A stretch of DNA of 44,679 nt from Salinivenus sp. (GTDB lineage: Bacteria > Bacteroidota > Rhodothermia > Rhodothermales > Salinibacteraceae): assembly GCA_018609755.1 (NCBI GenBank), contig JAHENZ010000215.1, positions 1 to 44,679 of the forward strand, read 5' to 3'. This document shows, one piece after another, positions 8,830 through 16,178 of the stretch. The first letter of the stretch is position 1; each line of letters starts with the position of its first letter. Under the pieces are notes generated by a model, which worked only from the letters and a program-made list of their open reading frames with translations, was not told the origin of the DNA and ran no database searches. The translations under genes were made by a program, and so were the position numbers.

Positions 8830-11274
8830 ATGCGCTACCGCTCCGTCCTCCCTCTCCTTGCTGCCCTCCTCCTCTGGGGGCCCAACGCAACCGCACAGCC
8901 CGCCGAGCGCTCCTCCCCCCTCTCCGTCAACCAGATTATGCAAGAACCGGAGGAGTGGGTCGGCGACTGGCCCGAAAATCTCCGGTGGCACGAGAACGGC
9001 CAGACCCTCTACTTTGACTGGAACCCGAAGGGACAATTCCAAAGCGACTCGCTCTACAAGGTGCCCCGCGGGGGTGGAGAGCCAACCAAGGTGGCTCCGG
9101 ACGAGCGACGATCGAGTCCGCCCGTCTTCGACGGCTGGCACCACGGGGAACAGGTCTACACCGACGACGATCGCAGAACGGTCTACGCTGAGGACGGCGA
9201 CCTCTACCTCTACAACCGGCAGACCGACACCCAAACCCGCCTCACCGACACACGCGCCGAGGAGTCGTCGCCGCGCTTTGGTCCCAACGACGAGACGGTG
9301 ATCTTCCAGCGCGACAATAACCTGTTTGCTCTGGATCTCTCGTCGGGCCTCGTGCGCCAACGGACGGACCTGCGGTCCGGCACAGAGCCGAAAGAGCCGG
9401 AGCTCACCCCGCGCGAGAAATTCTTAAAGGAGCAACAGACGGAGCTCTTCCGAACGCTGCGGGAGCAGAAGGCGGAACAGGACATGGAAGAAGAGGCGCA
9501 GAAACGCGACCGGCAGGCCGACGATCCGCCACCGACGTTCTACACTGAAGACCATGAGATCGACCAGCTTCGCCTCGACCCGTCCGGCCGGTTCGCCTCC
9601 TTCACGCTTCAATCGGAGCCGGACGCCGCCGCCCCTACCCAGGTCATCGATTACGTAACCCTCGACGGCCACGCCGAGGTGCTCGACGCGCGACCAAAGG
9701 TCGGCATTCCGCCGGAGGGCTTCTCGCTGCACCTGCAGGACCTGGAGCGGGACACAACCTACGACGTGAATCTGCACCAGCTGCCGGGCGCGTACGAGAT
9801 CCCCGAATATCGACGAGAAAAGGGAGTAGAACTGGATTCCAGCGAATCTAAGCGGTCCCTCTATAGCTACGGTCCCTTCTGGAGTCCCGATGGCGACCAC
9901 GCTGTTCTTGTGGTGCGGTCCGATAACAACAAGGATCGCTGGATCGCCCGCCTCGATCCGGCCACTGGCGACTTGACGGTGCTCGATCGCCAGCACGACG
10001 ACGCGTGGATCGGCGGGCCCGGCATCAGCGCCTACGGCGGCCCCGGTACGGTCGGATGGATTCCTGAAACCGACAAATTCTATTTCCAAAGTGAGGCCAC
10101 CGGCTGGAGTCACCTCTACACCGTGAACGTCGAGACTGGCGAGACGCAACAGCTCACGAGCGGCGAGTTTGAGATCTACGAGCCGCGCCTTTCGAAGGAC
10201 GCCTCCACCTGGATCTTTGCGAGCTCCGCCCACTCTCCCTACGAGCGCCACGTCTATAGCATGCCGGTGGAGGGTGGGGAAAAAACGCGCCTCACGACAC
10301 AGACGGGCACGCACCATGCCGCTGTGAGCCCTGACGGCGAGCGACTTGGCGTGCTCTACGCAACGACGAACCGCCCGCCGGAGGTGTACCTGAAAGATAC
10401 TTCGCCCGATGCGTCGCTGTCGAACGCCACGTCTTCCCCCACGGACGAGTGGACTCAGTACGACTGGCGCGATCCGGAGATTACCCGCTTTGAGGCGTCG
10501 GACGGGGTGGAGGTACCGTTGCAGATTTTCCGGCCGGAGAACCCGAACGGGGCAGCCGTCCTCTTCGTCCACGGCGCCGGCTATCTGCAGAACGTGGTGA
10601 AGGACTGGACCCATTACTTCCACGAGTACATGTTTCACAACCTGCTTACGGACCTGGGCTACACGGTGATCAACGTCGACTACCGCGGCTCGGCGGGCTA
10701 CGGGCGCGACTGGCGCACGGCCGTCTACCGCCACATGGGCGGGCGCGACCTCCAGGACTACGTGGATGCGTCCGAGTGGCTTACGGAAACGGAGGACATT
10801 CCACCCGAGCGACAGTTCATTTACGGTGGCTCCTATGGCGGATTCATGACTCTGATGGCCCTCTTCAATGCCCCCGACCACTTCGGCGGCGGCGCGGCGC
10901 TCCGTTCGGTAACCGACTGGGCCCACTACAACGACGTGTATACCTCCAACATCCTCAACAACCCGCAAACCGACTCCGTCGCGTACGCCCGCTCCTCCCC
11001 CATCTACCACGCGGAGGGGCTGGAGGACCCGCTGCTCATGCCGCACGGCCTCGTGGACACGAACGTGCAGCCGCAAGACATCTTCCGCCTCACGCAGCGC
11101 CTCATTGAGCTGGGCAAGGAGGACTGGGAGCTGGCCCTCTATCCGGTCGAGGGGCACGGCTTCGAGGAACCGTCGAGCTGGTCGGACGAGTATCGTCGCA
11201 TTCTGGAGCTGATTCAAGAGAGTGTGGGGCCAGACCGGCCTTCTTCTCCCGACTCAGAGAAGGAAAATCGTTAA
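8830..11274 (+). CDS. S9 family (prolyl oligopeptidase-type) secreted peptidase
   Basis: A serine peptidase that probably trims peptides in the periplasm or outside the cell. The 814-residue product has a Sec signal (MRYRSVLPLLAALLLWG, ending about A-T-A-Q), a beta-propeller of WD/PD40-like repeats (about 50-560, for example FSPDG-like FWSPDGDHAV and VSPDGERLGV), a charged insert near 200-230 (Glu/Gln/Lys-rich), and an alpha/beta-hydrolase domain. The catalytic triad is visible: S668 in GGSYGGF, D743 in GLVDTNVQPQD and H776 in EGHGFEEP. Its organisation is that of the DPP-IV/acylaminoacyl peptidase group. It stands alone, divergent from the DUF2752 gene. The exact substrate preference cannot be read. 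Confidence 0.93.
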   Translation: MRYRSVLPLLAALLLWGPNATAQPAERSSPLSVNQIMQEPEEWVGDWPENLRWHENGQTLYFDWNPKGQFQSDSLYKVPRGGGEPTKVAPDERRSSPPVFDGWHHGEQVYTDDDRRTVYAEDGDLYLYNRQTDTQTRLTDTRAEESSPRFGPNDETVIFQRDNNLFALDLSSGLVRQRTDLRSGTEPKEPELTPREKFLKEQQTELFRTLREQKAEQDMEEEAQKRDRQADDPPPTFYTEDHEIDQLRLDPSGRFASFTLQSEPDAAAPTQVIDYVTLDGHAEVLDARPKVGIPPEGFSLHLQDLERDTTYDVNLHQLPGAYEIPEYRREKGVELDSSESKRSLYSYGPFWSPDGDHAVLVVRSDNNKDRWIARLDPATGDLTVLDRQHDDAWIGGPGISAYGGPGTVGWIPETDKFYFQSEATGWSHLYTVNVETGETQQLTSGEFEIYEPRLSKDASTWIFASSAHSPYERHVYSMPVEGGEKTRLTTQTGTHHAAVSPDGERLGVLYATTNRPPEVYLKDTSPDASLSNATSSPTDEWTQYDWRDPEITRFEASDGVEVPLQIFRPENPNGAAVLFVHGAGYLQNVVKDWTHYFHEYMFHNLLTDLGYTVINVDYRGSAGYGRDWRTAVYRHMGGRDLQDYVDASEWLTETEDIPPERQFIYGGSYGGFMTLMALFNAPDHFGGGAALRSVTDWAHYNDVYTSNILNNPQTDSVAYARSSPIYHAEGLEDPLLMPHGLVDTNVQPQDIFRLTQRLIELGKEDWELALYPVEGHGFEEPSSWSDEYRRILELIQESVGPDRPSSPDSEKENR

Positions 11275-11354
11275 CGTCCGAACTCCTCCAAGAATCCCAT
11301 CAGTGACCGTCCGCGTATGATGTTATGGTCCATGCTTCTCAAGCTCCCCCTGCC

Positions 11355-11606
11355 ATGAACACTCATCACTCTCAGGTTACGGTCGATTCGGAGCGAAGCA
11401 TTACCATCCGTGATCTTCCGTTTGAGGAAGGAGATGATGTGGAAGTGTTTGTCGTTCGGCGACCCGCAAAGACGAAAGGGTCGGGCACCGCTGCAACACT
11501 TCGGACATCTCCTCTTGCAGGCCTCTGGCCGAACCGCTCGGATCTCCCGGCCAGTCCCGAGTATGCCCGTTCTCTCCGTGAGGCCGCTCAACACCGCCGG
11601 TCATAG
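11355..11606 (+). CDS. antitoxin of a VapBC-type toxin-antitoxin pair
   Basis: An 83-residue protein directly upstream of a PIN-domain gene; its stop codon (TAG 11604-11606) abuts the toxin ATG. The N-terminal half (QVTVDSERSITIRDLPFEEGDDVEVFVV) resembles the swapped-hairpin DNA-binding antitoxins in which the motif P-F-x-x-G-x-x-V-E-V recurs. The C-terminal part (about 45-83) is polar and Arg-rich, as expected for the toxin-wrapping tail. The start at 11355 is preferred over 11325, which adds ten residues outside the fold. Identification depends mainly on the toxin neighbour. It probably represses its own promoter together with the toxin, as such pairs do. Confidence 0.75.
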   Translation: MNTHHSQVTVDSERSITIRDLPFEEGDDVEVFVVRRPAKTKGSGTAATLRTSPLAGLWPNRSDLPASPEYARSLREAAQHRRS

Positions 11607-11993
11607 ATGCTTCTGCTGGATACGGACGTGATGATCGACATTTTGAGAGGCCACGGCCCTGCTCTCCAGTGGCTGGACTCCGTCTCAGAAGAGGAAGTCG
11701 TCCTTCCAGGATTCGTTGTGATGGAGCTCATTCAGGGATGCCAAAATCAGGAGGAATGTGACCTTCTACTACAGGAGATCGAAAAATTTCAGGTAGAGTG
11801 GCCCGGCCCCGAAACAGGTCACCGAGCTCTCGAAGTGTTTTCTGACCTCCACTTGAGTCACGGAACTGGGCTGATTGACGTCCTCATCGGACAGATGGCT
11901 GTCGATCTCGGCGTCTCTCTCCACACCTTCAACGAGAAGCACTACGAGCCCATTCCGGATCTCGACATTGAAGCCCCGTACTCTAGGGGCTAA
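11607..11993 (+). CDS. vapC: PIN-domain ribonuclease toxin, VapC type
   Basis: A 128-residue PIN domain, predicted to be a metal-dependent endoribonuclease that inhibits growth when released from its antitoxin. Acidic active-site residues are in the expected order: D5 in LLLDTDVMID, E40 in VVMELIQG, and D91 in GLIDVLIG. The fourth position, often Asp or Asn, is probably N109 in HTFNEKHY. The gene starts on the base after the antitoxin stop, so translation is probably coupled. Length fits the family (120-145). RNA target unknown. Confidence 0.88.
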   Translation: MLLLDTDVMIDILRGHGPALQWLDSVSEEEVVLPGFVVMELIQGCQNQEECDLLLQEIEKFQVEWPGPETGHRALEVFSDLHLSHGTGLIDVLIGQMAVDLGVSLHTFNEKHYEPIPDLDIEAPYSRG

Positions 11994-12058
11994 TGTCCAA
12001 TCTCATTTCTCCGCTCCGGAAACCAGCGCCACCTGAGCTTCCATCTTAAAATCCCAAC

Positions 12059-12745
12059 ATGCCCTCCCCTCTCGTCCGCGTCCAGAACGTCACCAAGACG
12101 TATGCGCGAGGCGGCTCGCCGGTGCACGCCCTGCGCGACGTGTCGCTGTCCGTACCGGACGGAGCGTTTGTGGGGGTTGCCGGCCCGAGCGGGTCGGGCA
12201 AGTCCACGCTCCTACACCTCCTCGCCGCGCTCGATCACCCCACCGCCGGTACCCTCACGGTCGGCGACTGGACGCTCGGGGCGCTCGACACTGCCGACGA
12301 GAGCCGGTATCGTCGCACGATGGTGGGGCTCGTCTTCCAGCAGTTCCACCTCATCCCCACCATGACCGCCCGCGAGAACGTAGCACTCCCCCTGATTCTG
12401 GCGGGCGCACACCCGGAGACGCGCTCGCAGCAGGCCGTTCGGGCACTGGAGCAGGTGGGCCTCGCCGACCGAATGGACCACCGCCCTGCGGAGCTGTCCG
12501 GGGGCGAGCAGCAGCGCGTGGCGACGGCCCGCGCCCTCGTCGGCGACCCGCCGCTCCTGCTGGCGGACGAGCCCACCGGCAACCTCGACGCCGACACCGG
12601 CGCGCAGATCATCGACCTGCTGGCCCGCCTCCACCGCACGGACGATCGGACGGTCATCGTCGTCACGCACCACCCAGCGGAGATCGAATCGGTTGCCGAG
12701 CAGATCTTCCATCTTCGGGACGGAGGTCTCGTCGAGACGGGCTGA
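12059..12745 (+). CDS. ABC transporter ATP-binding protein (LolD/MacB type)
   Basis: A 228-residue nucleotide-binding subunit of the LolD/MacB/FtsE class. It has a Walker A motif at 42-50 (GPSGSGKST), a Q-loop (LVFQQFHLIP, 91-100), the signature LSGGEQQR (146-153), Walker B LLLADE (166-171) with EPTGNLD, and an H-loop His near 204 (VVTHHP). The class energises FtsX-fold permeases for lipoprotein release, peptide or macrolide export, or cell-wall hydrolase control. A matching permease lies at 14223-15575 on the same strand, after hisE and hisG; no other permease is present in the window, so the two are likely partners. Substrate unknown. Confidence 0.93.
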   Translation: MPSPLVRVQNVTKTYARGGSPVHALRDVSLSVPDGAFVGVAGPSGSGKSTLLHLLAALDHPTAGTLTVGDWTLGALDTADESRYRRTMVGLVFQQFHLIPTMTARENVALPLILAGAHPETRSQQAVRALEQVGLADRMDHRPAELSGGEQQRVATARALVGDPPLLLADEPTGNLDADTGAQIIDLLARLHRTDDRTVIVVTHHPAEIESVAEQIFHLRDGGLVETG

Positions 12746-12838
12746 ATTCTCCGGAAATCACCGCCAGTGTCGTTTCGCCGCGTCCCTGCCTCCCCTATCC
12801 TGTTCGGTGGTTACGTTTTCGGACCTTTCCCCTCTGTC

Positions 12839-13102
12839 ATGAAACGCTTCGAGGAGCTGTTCGCCGAACTGCAGGAGAAGGTAGACCGCCAGGATCCAGA
12901 CTCCGGCACGGTACAGGCCGTGAACGCCGGACGGCACGACATCGGAAAAAAGATTCTGGAGGAGGCCGGGGAGGTGTGGATGGCCGCCGAACACGAGGGA
13001 AAGGAACGCACCGCGGAGGAAATCTCGCAGCTCCTCTACCACCTTCAGGTGATGATGATCGCCTGCGACCTGGACCTGGAGGACGTGTACGAACATCTTT
13101 GA
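12839..13102 (+). CDS. hisE: phosphoribosyl-ATP pyrophosphohydrolase
   Basis: Second step of histidine synthesis: hydrolyses phosphoribosyl-ATP to phosphoribosyl-AMP and pyrophosphate. The 87-residue stand-alone protein has the MazG-like all-alpha fold motifs [18 protein letters not shown] and [15 protein letters not shown]. The Gln in EISQLL, where many bacterial HisE proteins have Asp, together with the N-terminus FEELFAEL, recalls actinobacterial HisE as I remember it. A GTG at 12767 would add 24 residues outside the fold, so the ATG at 12839 is used. hisG follows after a repeat hairpin. The remaining his genes are not in the window. Confidence 0.93.
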   Translation: MKRFEELFAELQEKVDRQDPDSGTVQAVNAGRHDIGKKILEEAGEVWMAAEHEGKERTAEEISQLLYHLQVMMIACDLDLEDVYEHL

Positions 13103-13110
13103 CCGACTGC

Positions 13111-13191
13111 GTTTGGGCGTGCGTGAGTATGGGGGTATGGGAGCATCAGCTTGGTTGCCCCACACACTCACATACGCCCATACTCCCAAAC
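13111..13191. repeat. hairpin of tandem octamers between hisE and hisG
   Basis: Left arm 13111-13141 reads as words like GTTTGGGC, GTATGGGG, GTATGGGA. Right arm 13158-13191 reads as CATACGCC, CATACTCC, CAAAC. The arms are imperfect inverted copies around a 16-nt loop. The vocabulary is the same as at 5243-5639 and 16108-16158. The arrangement predicts a strong imperfect RNA or cruciform hairpin within a same-strand gene pair. Confidence 0.8.
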
Positions 13192-13205
13192 CATTTGCCT
13201 TCGTT

Positions 13206-13230
13206 CGAAGGAGGCACGGAGCCTCCTTCG
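13206..13230 (+). promoter_or_regulatory. perfect 10-bp hairpin just upstream of hisG
   Basis: CGAAGGAGGC (13206-13215) pairs with GCCTCCTTCG (13221-13230) around a 5-nt loop, ending 25 bp before the hisG ATG. The left arm contains AAGGAGG, an anti-16S-like sequence, but it is locked in the stem and about 40 bp from the start. No T-run follows, so it is not an obvious terminator. It may stabilise or block the 5' end of the hisG message. Confidence 0.5.
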
Positions 13231-13255
13231 CCTAACCATTAAGCCAATCCTTCGG

Positions 13256-14107
13256 ATGCTACAGATTGCCCTCCCCAACAAAGGCGCGCTTTCGGACGGA
13301 GCCGTGACCCTCGCCGACGAGGCCGGCTACCATTGTCGCCGCCGCGGACGTGAACTCTCGGTCCGCGATACCGATCACGGCGTCGAGTTCGTCTTTCTCC
13401 GCCCTCGCGACATCGCGACGTACGTGAGCAAGGGCATCATCGACCTCGGCGTCACCGGGCTCGACCTCACGCACGACAGCGGGGCCGACGTGGAGCACGT
13501 CATGGATCTCGGCTTCGGTAAAGCGCGCTTTTGCTACGCCGTGCCCAAATCCAGCGACGTGACGCCGGACACGTTTACGAGCGACACCCGCATCGCCACC
13601 TCCTACGACGATCTCGTGCGAAAGGACCTGGAGAAGCGCGGCATCGACGCTCAGGTGGTGAAGCTCGACGGCGCGGTGGAAATTTCCATCCAACTCGGCG
13701 TGGCCGACGCCATTGCCGACGTGGTCCAAACCGGCCGCACGATCGACGAGGCCGGACTGAAGACGACCGGTGATCCTATTCTGCACTCGCAGGCGATTCT
13801 GGTGGCACAAAACGGCGAGACGGCCCAGCTAGAGAAAGCGCAGCGCTTTGCCGAGCGGGTGAAAGGCATTCTCGTCGCGCGCGAGTACGTCGTCGTGGAA
13901 TACGACCTGCCCAAAGCCAAACTGGACGACGCTCGGGAGATCACACCGGGCATCGAGTCGCCCACGGTCTCGCCCCTCAGCAAAGACGGCTGGGTGGCCG
14001 TGAAGGCAATGGTTCGTCGCTCCCGGGCCAACGAGATTATGGACGATCTCCACGACCTCGGCGCCCGCGGCATTATCATCACCACCATTCGTACGTGTCG
14101 AATCTAG
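13256..14107 (+). CDS. hisG: ATP phosphoribosyltransferase, long form with regulatory domain
   Basis: First and committed step of histidine synthesis: ATP plus PRPP to phosphoribosyl-ATP. The 283-residue length is that of the hexameric long form. The periplasmic-binding-protein-like catalytic domains contain LPNKGALSD, FLRPRDIATYV, GVTGLDL and LDGAVEISIQLGVADAIADVV (the PRPP-binding loop). The C-terminal about 75 residues (from about 208, including SPLSKDGWVAVKAMVRR and GARGIIITTIRTCRI) are the ACT-like histidine feedback domain. It therefore should not need HisZ. The frame is open upstream through the repeat tract to 13151, but the ATG at 13256 starts at the family N-terminus. The hisE-hisG pairing and the sequence recall actinobacteria. 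Confidence 0.96.
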   Translation: MLQIALPNKGALSDGAVTLADEAGYHCRRRGRELSVRDTDHGVEFVFLRPRDIATYVSKGIIDLGVTGLDLTHDSGADVEHVMDLGFGKARFCYAVPKSSDVTPDTFTSDTRIATSYDDLVRKDLEKRGIDAQVVKLDGAVEISIQLGVADAIADVVQTGRTIDEAGLKTTGDPILHSQAILVAQNGETAQLEKAQRFAERVKGILVAREYVVVEYDLPKAKLDDAREITPGIESPTVSPLSKDGWVAVKAMVRRSRANEIMDDLHDLGARGIIITTIRTCRI

Positions 14108-14114
14108 CGATTCG

Positions 14115-14207
14115 GTACGGAAGTATGGAGGTATGTAGGTGTGAAAGTGTGGAAGCGAAAGACCTCCACCTCCTCAAACATCCATACTTCCACACGTACA
14201 TACGTCC
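14115..14207. repeat. hairpin of tandem octamers between hisG and the permease gene
   Basis: Left arm 14115-14154 contains GTACGGAA, GTATGGAG, GTATGTAG, GTGTGAAA, GTGTGGAA. Right arm 14181-14207 contains TCCATACT, TCCACACG, TACATACG. It is the same architecture as the hisE-hisG hairpin but with a shifted word (GTATGGAA instead of GTATGGGA). It fills almost the whole gap between the two genes. Confidence 0.78.
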
Positions 14208-14222
14208 AGACCCCGAAGGGTA

Positions 14223-15575
14223 ATGCGCCTTGCCGATCTGCTCATGCTGGCCTGGGGCAATTTGTGGCGGAACCGCACGCGCAGTCTCCTGACGGGCACC
14301 GGCATTGCGATCGGAGTCGCGGCCCTTCTCACGCTGCTCGCGTACGGCACCGGGCTGGAGCAGACGGCCGATCGGGAGTTTCGCACGCTCAAGCTGGATC
14401 GAGCCCTCCGCGTCACCTCCCACCCCATTCCGGGCATCACCGGGGCAGCCCTCTCCCAACCGGTCGACTCCCTCCGCCGTCGCGGTGACCGCGTGCCCCT
14501 CACCGACAGTCTCGTCCGCGAGATGGACGCCCTGGAGGGCGTGTTCGCCGCGTATCCGGAGATGCAGTTCCCCGCCAAGTTGAAGGGGAACGGCCGCACG
14601 CTCGTCGTCACGGCCGAGGGCATCCCGATGTCGTTCCAGTCGATCTCGGCCTATCAGCCCCGCCACGGCCAGTTCTTTGAGACGCCCGATACGGCCGCGG
14701 TCCTCATTAGCACGTCGATGGCGAAGCGACTGGGCTATCCGTCCGCCGAGGCCGCCGTGGGCGACACGCTGGACCTCGTCACCGCGTCCCTCAACTTCCA
14801 CAAGCTGCGCCGCATGGCGGAGCTGTTCAGCGGGGGGCTGCGCACGCTTCCGATGGGACAACGCCCCTACAACGTGCGGGTAGCGGGCGTGCTCGATGGA
14901 GCGGGGCAACCCGTGTCGGGCCTCCTGCGCGTTCTCCTTCCTCTGGAGTTTGGTCGTTCCCTCAGCAAAGTGCCCTTCTTTTCGACGGCCGACCTCCTCT
15001 TCCGCCATTCCCGAACGCAAGAAGGCTATTCGGCCGTTCGCGTTCAGTTGCAGGAGACTGCCGATCCAACCGCGGTGCGCCGCGCGCTCCAGTCGATGGG
15101 CGTGTACGCCACCAGCTTCCGCGAACAGTATGACCGACTGGAGTCGATCTTCCTGATCCTGGACCTCGCCCTCGGCATCATCGGGTCCATCGCCCTCCTC
15201 GTCGCTGTGCTCGGCATCGCCAATACCGTGATGATGAACGTCCGCGAGCGGACGCGCGAAATTGGCATCATGATGGCCGTGGGCGGAGACGCACACGACC
15301 TCCAGCGTCTCTTCGTGGTCGAAAGTGCGGGCCTGGGCGCGCTCGGCGGCGCGGCCGGACTCGTCATCGGCGGTCTCCTGGTGACGGGGCTCGACTGGAG
15401 CCTCAACTGGTACCTCGATCATCTCGGCGTGCCGCCGCTTCCGCTCTTCGACATTTCCCTCCCCGTCGCGCTCGGCATCTGGGGGGGCGCTGTGCTCATC
15501 AGCCTCCTGGCCGGCATCGTCCCCGCCCGCCGCGCGGCTCAAATCGAACCGGCAAACACCCTCCGCACGCAATGA
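14223..15575 (+). CDS. ABC transporter permease, FtsX/MacB family
   Basis: A 450-residue inner-membrane permease. It has an N-terminal cytoplasmic and transmembrane start (LLMLAWGNLWRNRTRS, then a hydrophobic segment at about 24-42), a large periplasmic MacB-like domain (about 50-305), and three C-terminal transmembrane segments (about 315-345, 365-390 and 415-435). The FtsX-domain motifs are MMNVRERTREIGIMMAVGG and GIVPARRAAQIEPANTLR at the end. The family transmits ATP hydrolysis as a mechanical stroke instead of pumping through the membrane. The likely ATPase is at 12059-12745; hisE and hisG lie between. Substrate unknown. Confidence 0.92.
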   Translation: MRLADLLMLAWGNLWRNRTRSLLTGTGIAIGVAALLTLLAYGTGLEQTADREFRTLKLDRALRVTSHPIPGITGAALSQPVDSLRRRGDRVPLTDSLVREMDALEGVFAAYPEMQFPAKLKGNGRTLVVTAEGIPMSFQSISAYQPRHGQFFETPDTAAVLISTSMAKRLGYPSAEAAVGDTLDLVTASLNFHKLRRMAELFSGGLRTLPMGQRPYNVRVAGVLDGAGQPVSGLLRVLLPLEFGRSLSKVPFFSTADLLFRHSRTQEGYSAVRVQLQETADPTAVRRALQSMGVYATSFREQYDRLESIFLILDLALGIIGSIALLVAVLGIANTVMMNVRERTREIGIMMAVGGDAHDLQRLFVVESAGLGALGGAAGLVIGGLLVTGLDWSLNWYLDHLGVPPLPLFDISLPVALGIWGGAVLISLLAGIVPARRAAQIEPANTLRTQ

Positions 15576-16107
15576 CGAGTGTGGAGTTCGGGATGTGGAA
15601 TCCCCCCCAATGGTGTGAATTTGTTTTTGGAGGGATCGCTTGGTCGTGCCCAAACAGCCAACCTGTTCTTGCTTCGTAGATTCGGCAATCACATTTTCCG
15701 AAAATGGCTGCGTTCTTCCTGGTCCGGTGTCCATTTTGGCAGCCCCAAAATGGACAAAAAGGGCATGGCTGGCAGAAAATGGCCTGAGGCCCGCGAGCGC
15801 TACACTGAAATTTCTCAAACTCGCCCGACTCCGTCGTGCTCGGACATGAGAAATTCCAGCCGTTCCGCGCCGTCGGTCCTCCGGACGGCCATTTTCTGAA
15901 GGCCGGAGGAGTCGATGAACGATTATTTTTGAGTTTCAACTGGTGAGACTCGCTCGGTCCGAACAACTTCACACTGTTGAAATCCTCCCACAGGAAGCAG
16001 TGTCACAACTCGACCAGGTGAACGGCGGTCTGCCGTCGGTCGTCTGCCGCCTTATACCGAGTCCGCCTGCAAAGTTCAGAATTGCAGATCCGACGGTACA
16101 GATACAA
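15576..16107. other. 532-bp intergenic stretch with inverted CCATTTT/AAAATGG motifs, no gene
   Basis: No convincing coding region is seen. The stretch has lower GC than its surroundings. It contains a perfect 11-bp inverted repeat with a 5-nt loop (GTCCATTTTGG 15729-15739 with CCAAAATGGAC 15745-15755). There is also a distant inverted pair, CAGAAAATGGCC at 15774-15785 and GGCCATTTTCTG at 15887-15898, and a further AAAATGG near 15702. It lies between the convergent permease and tolC genes and could be a degraded small mobile element or a terminator region. Confidence 0.45.
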
Positions 16108-16158
16108 GCGTATGGGGCACACGAACATACCCACAGACTCCCATACTCACATACCCAA
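16108..16158. repeat. octamer-word repeat between convergent permease and TolC genes
   Basis: Short left part GCGTATGGGG (16108-16117), then ACATACCC, ACAGACTCCCATACTC, ACATACCC (16125-16156). The vocabulary is that of 5601-5639 and 13158-13191. It lies 21 bp from the 3' end of the TolC gene. Confidence 0.7.
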
Positions 16159-16178
16159 CGGAGCTTGCGGAGTTGGTA

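Noticed and set aside
13111-13191. CRISPR array
   Set aside because: Repeats are 7-8 nt, degenerate, inverted, without spacers, and no cas genes are in the window.
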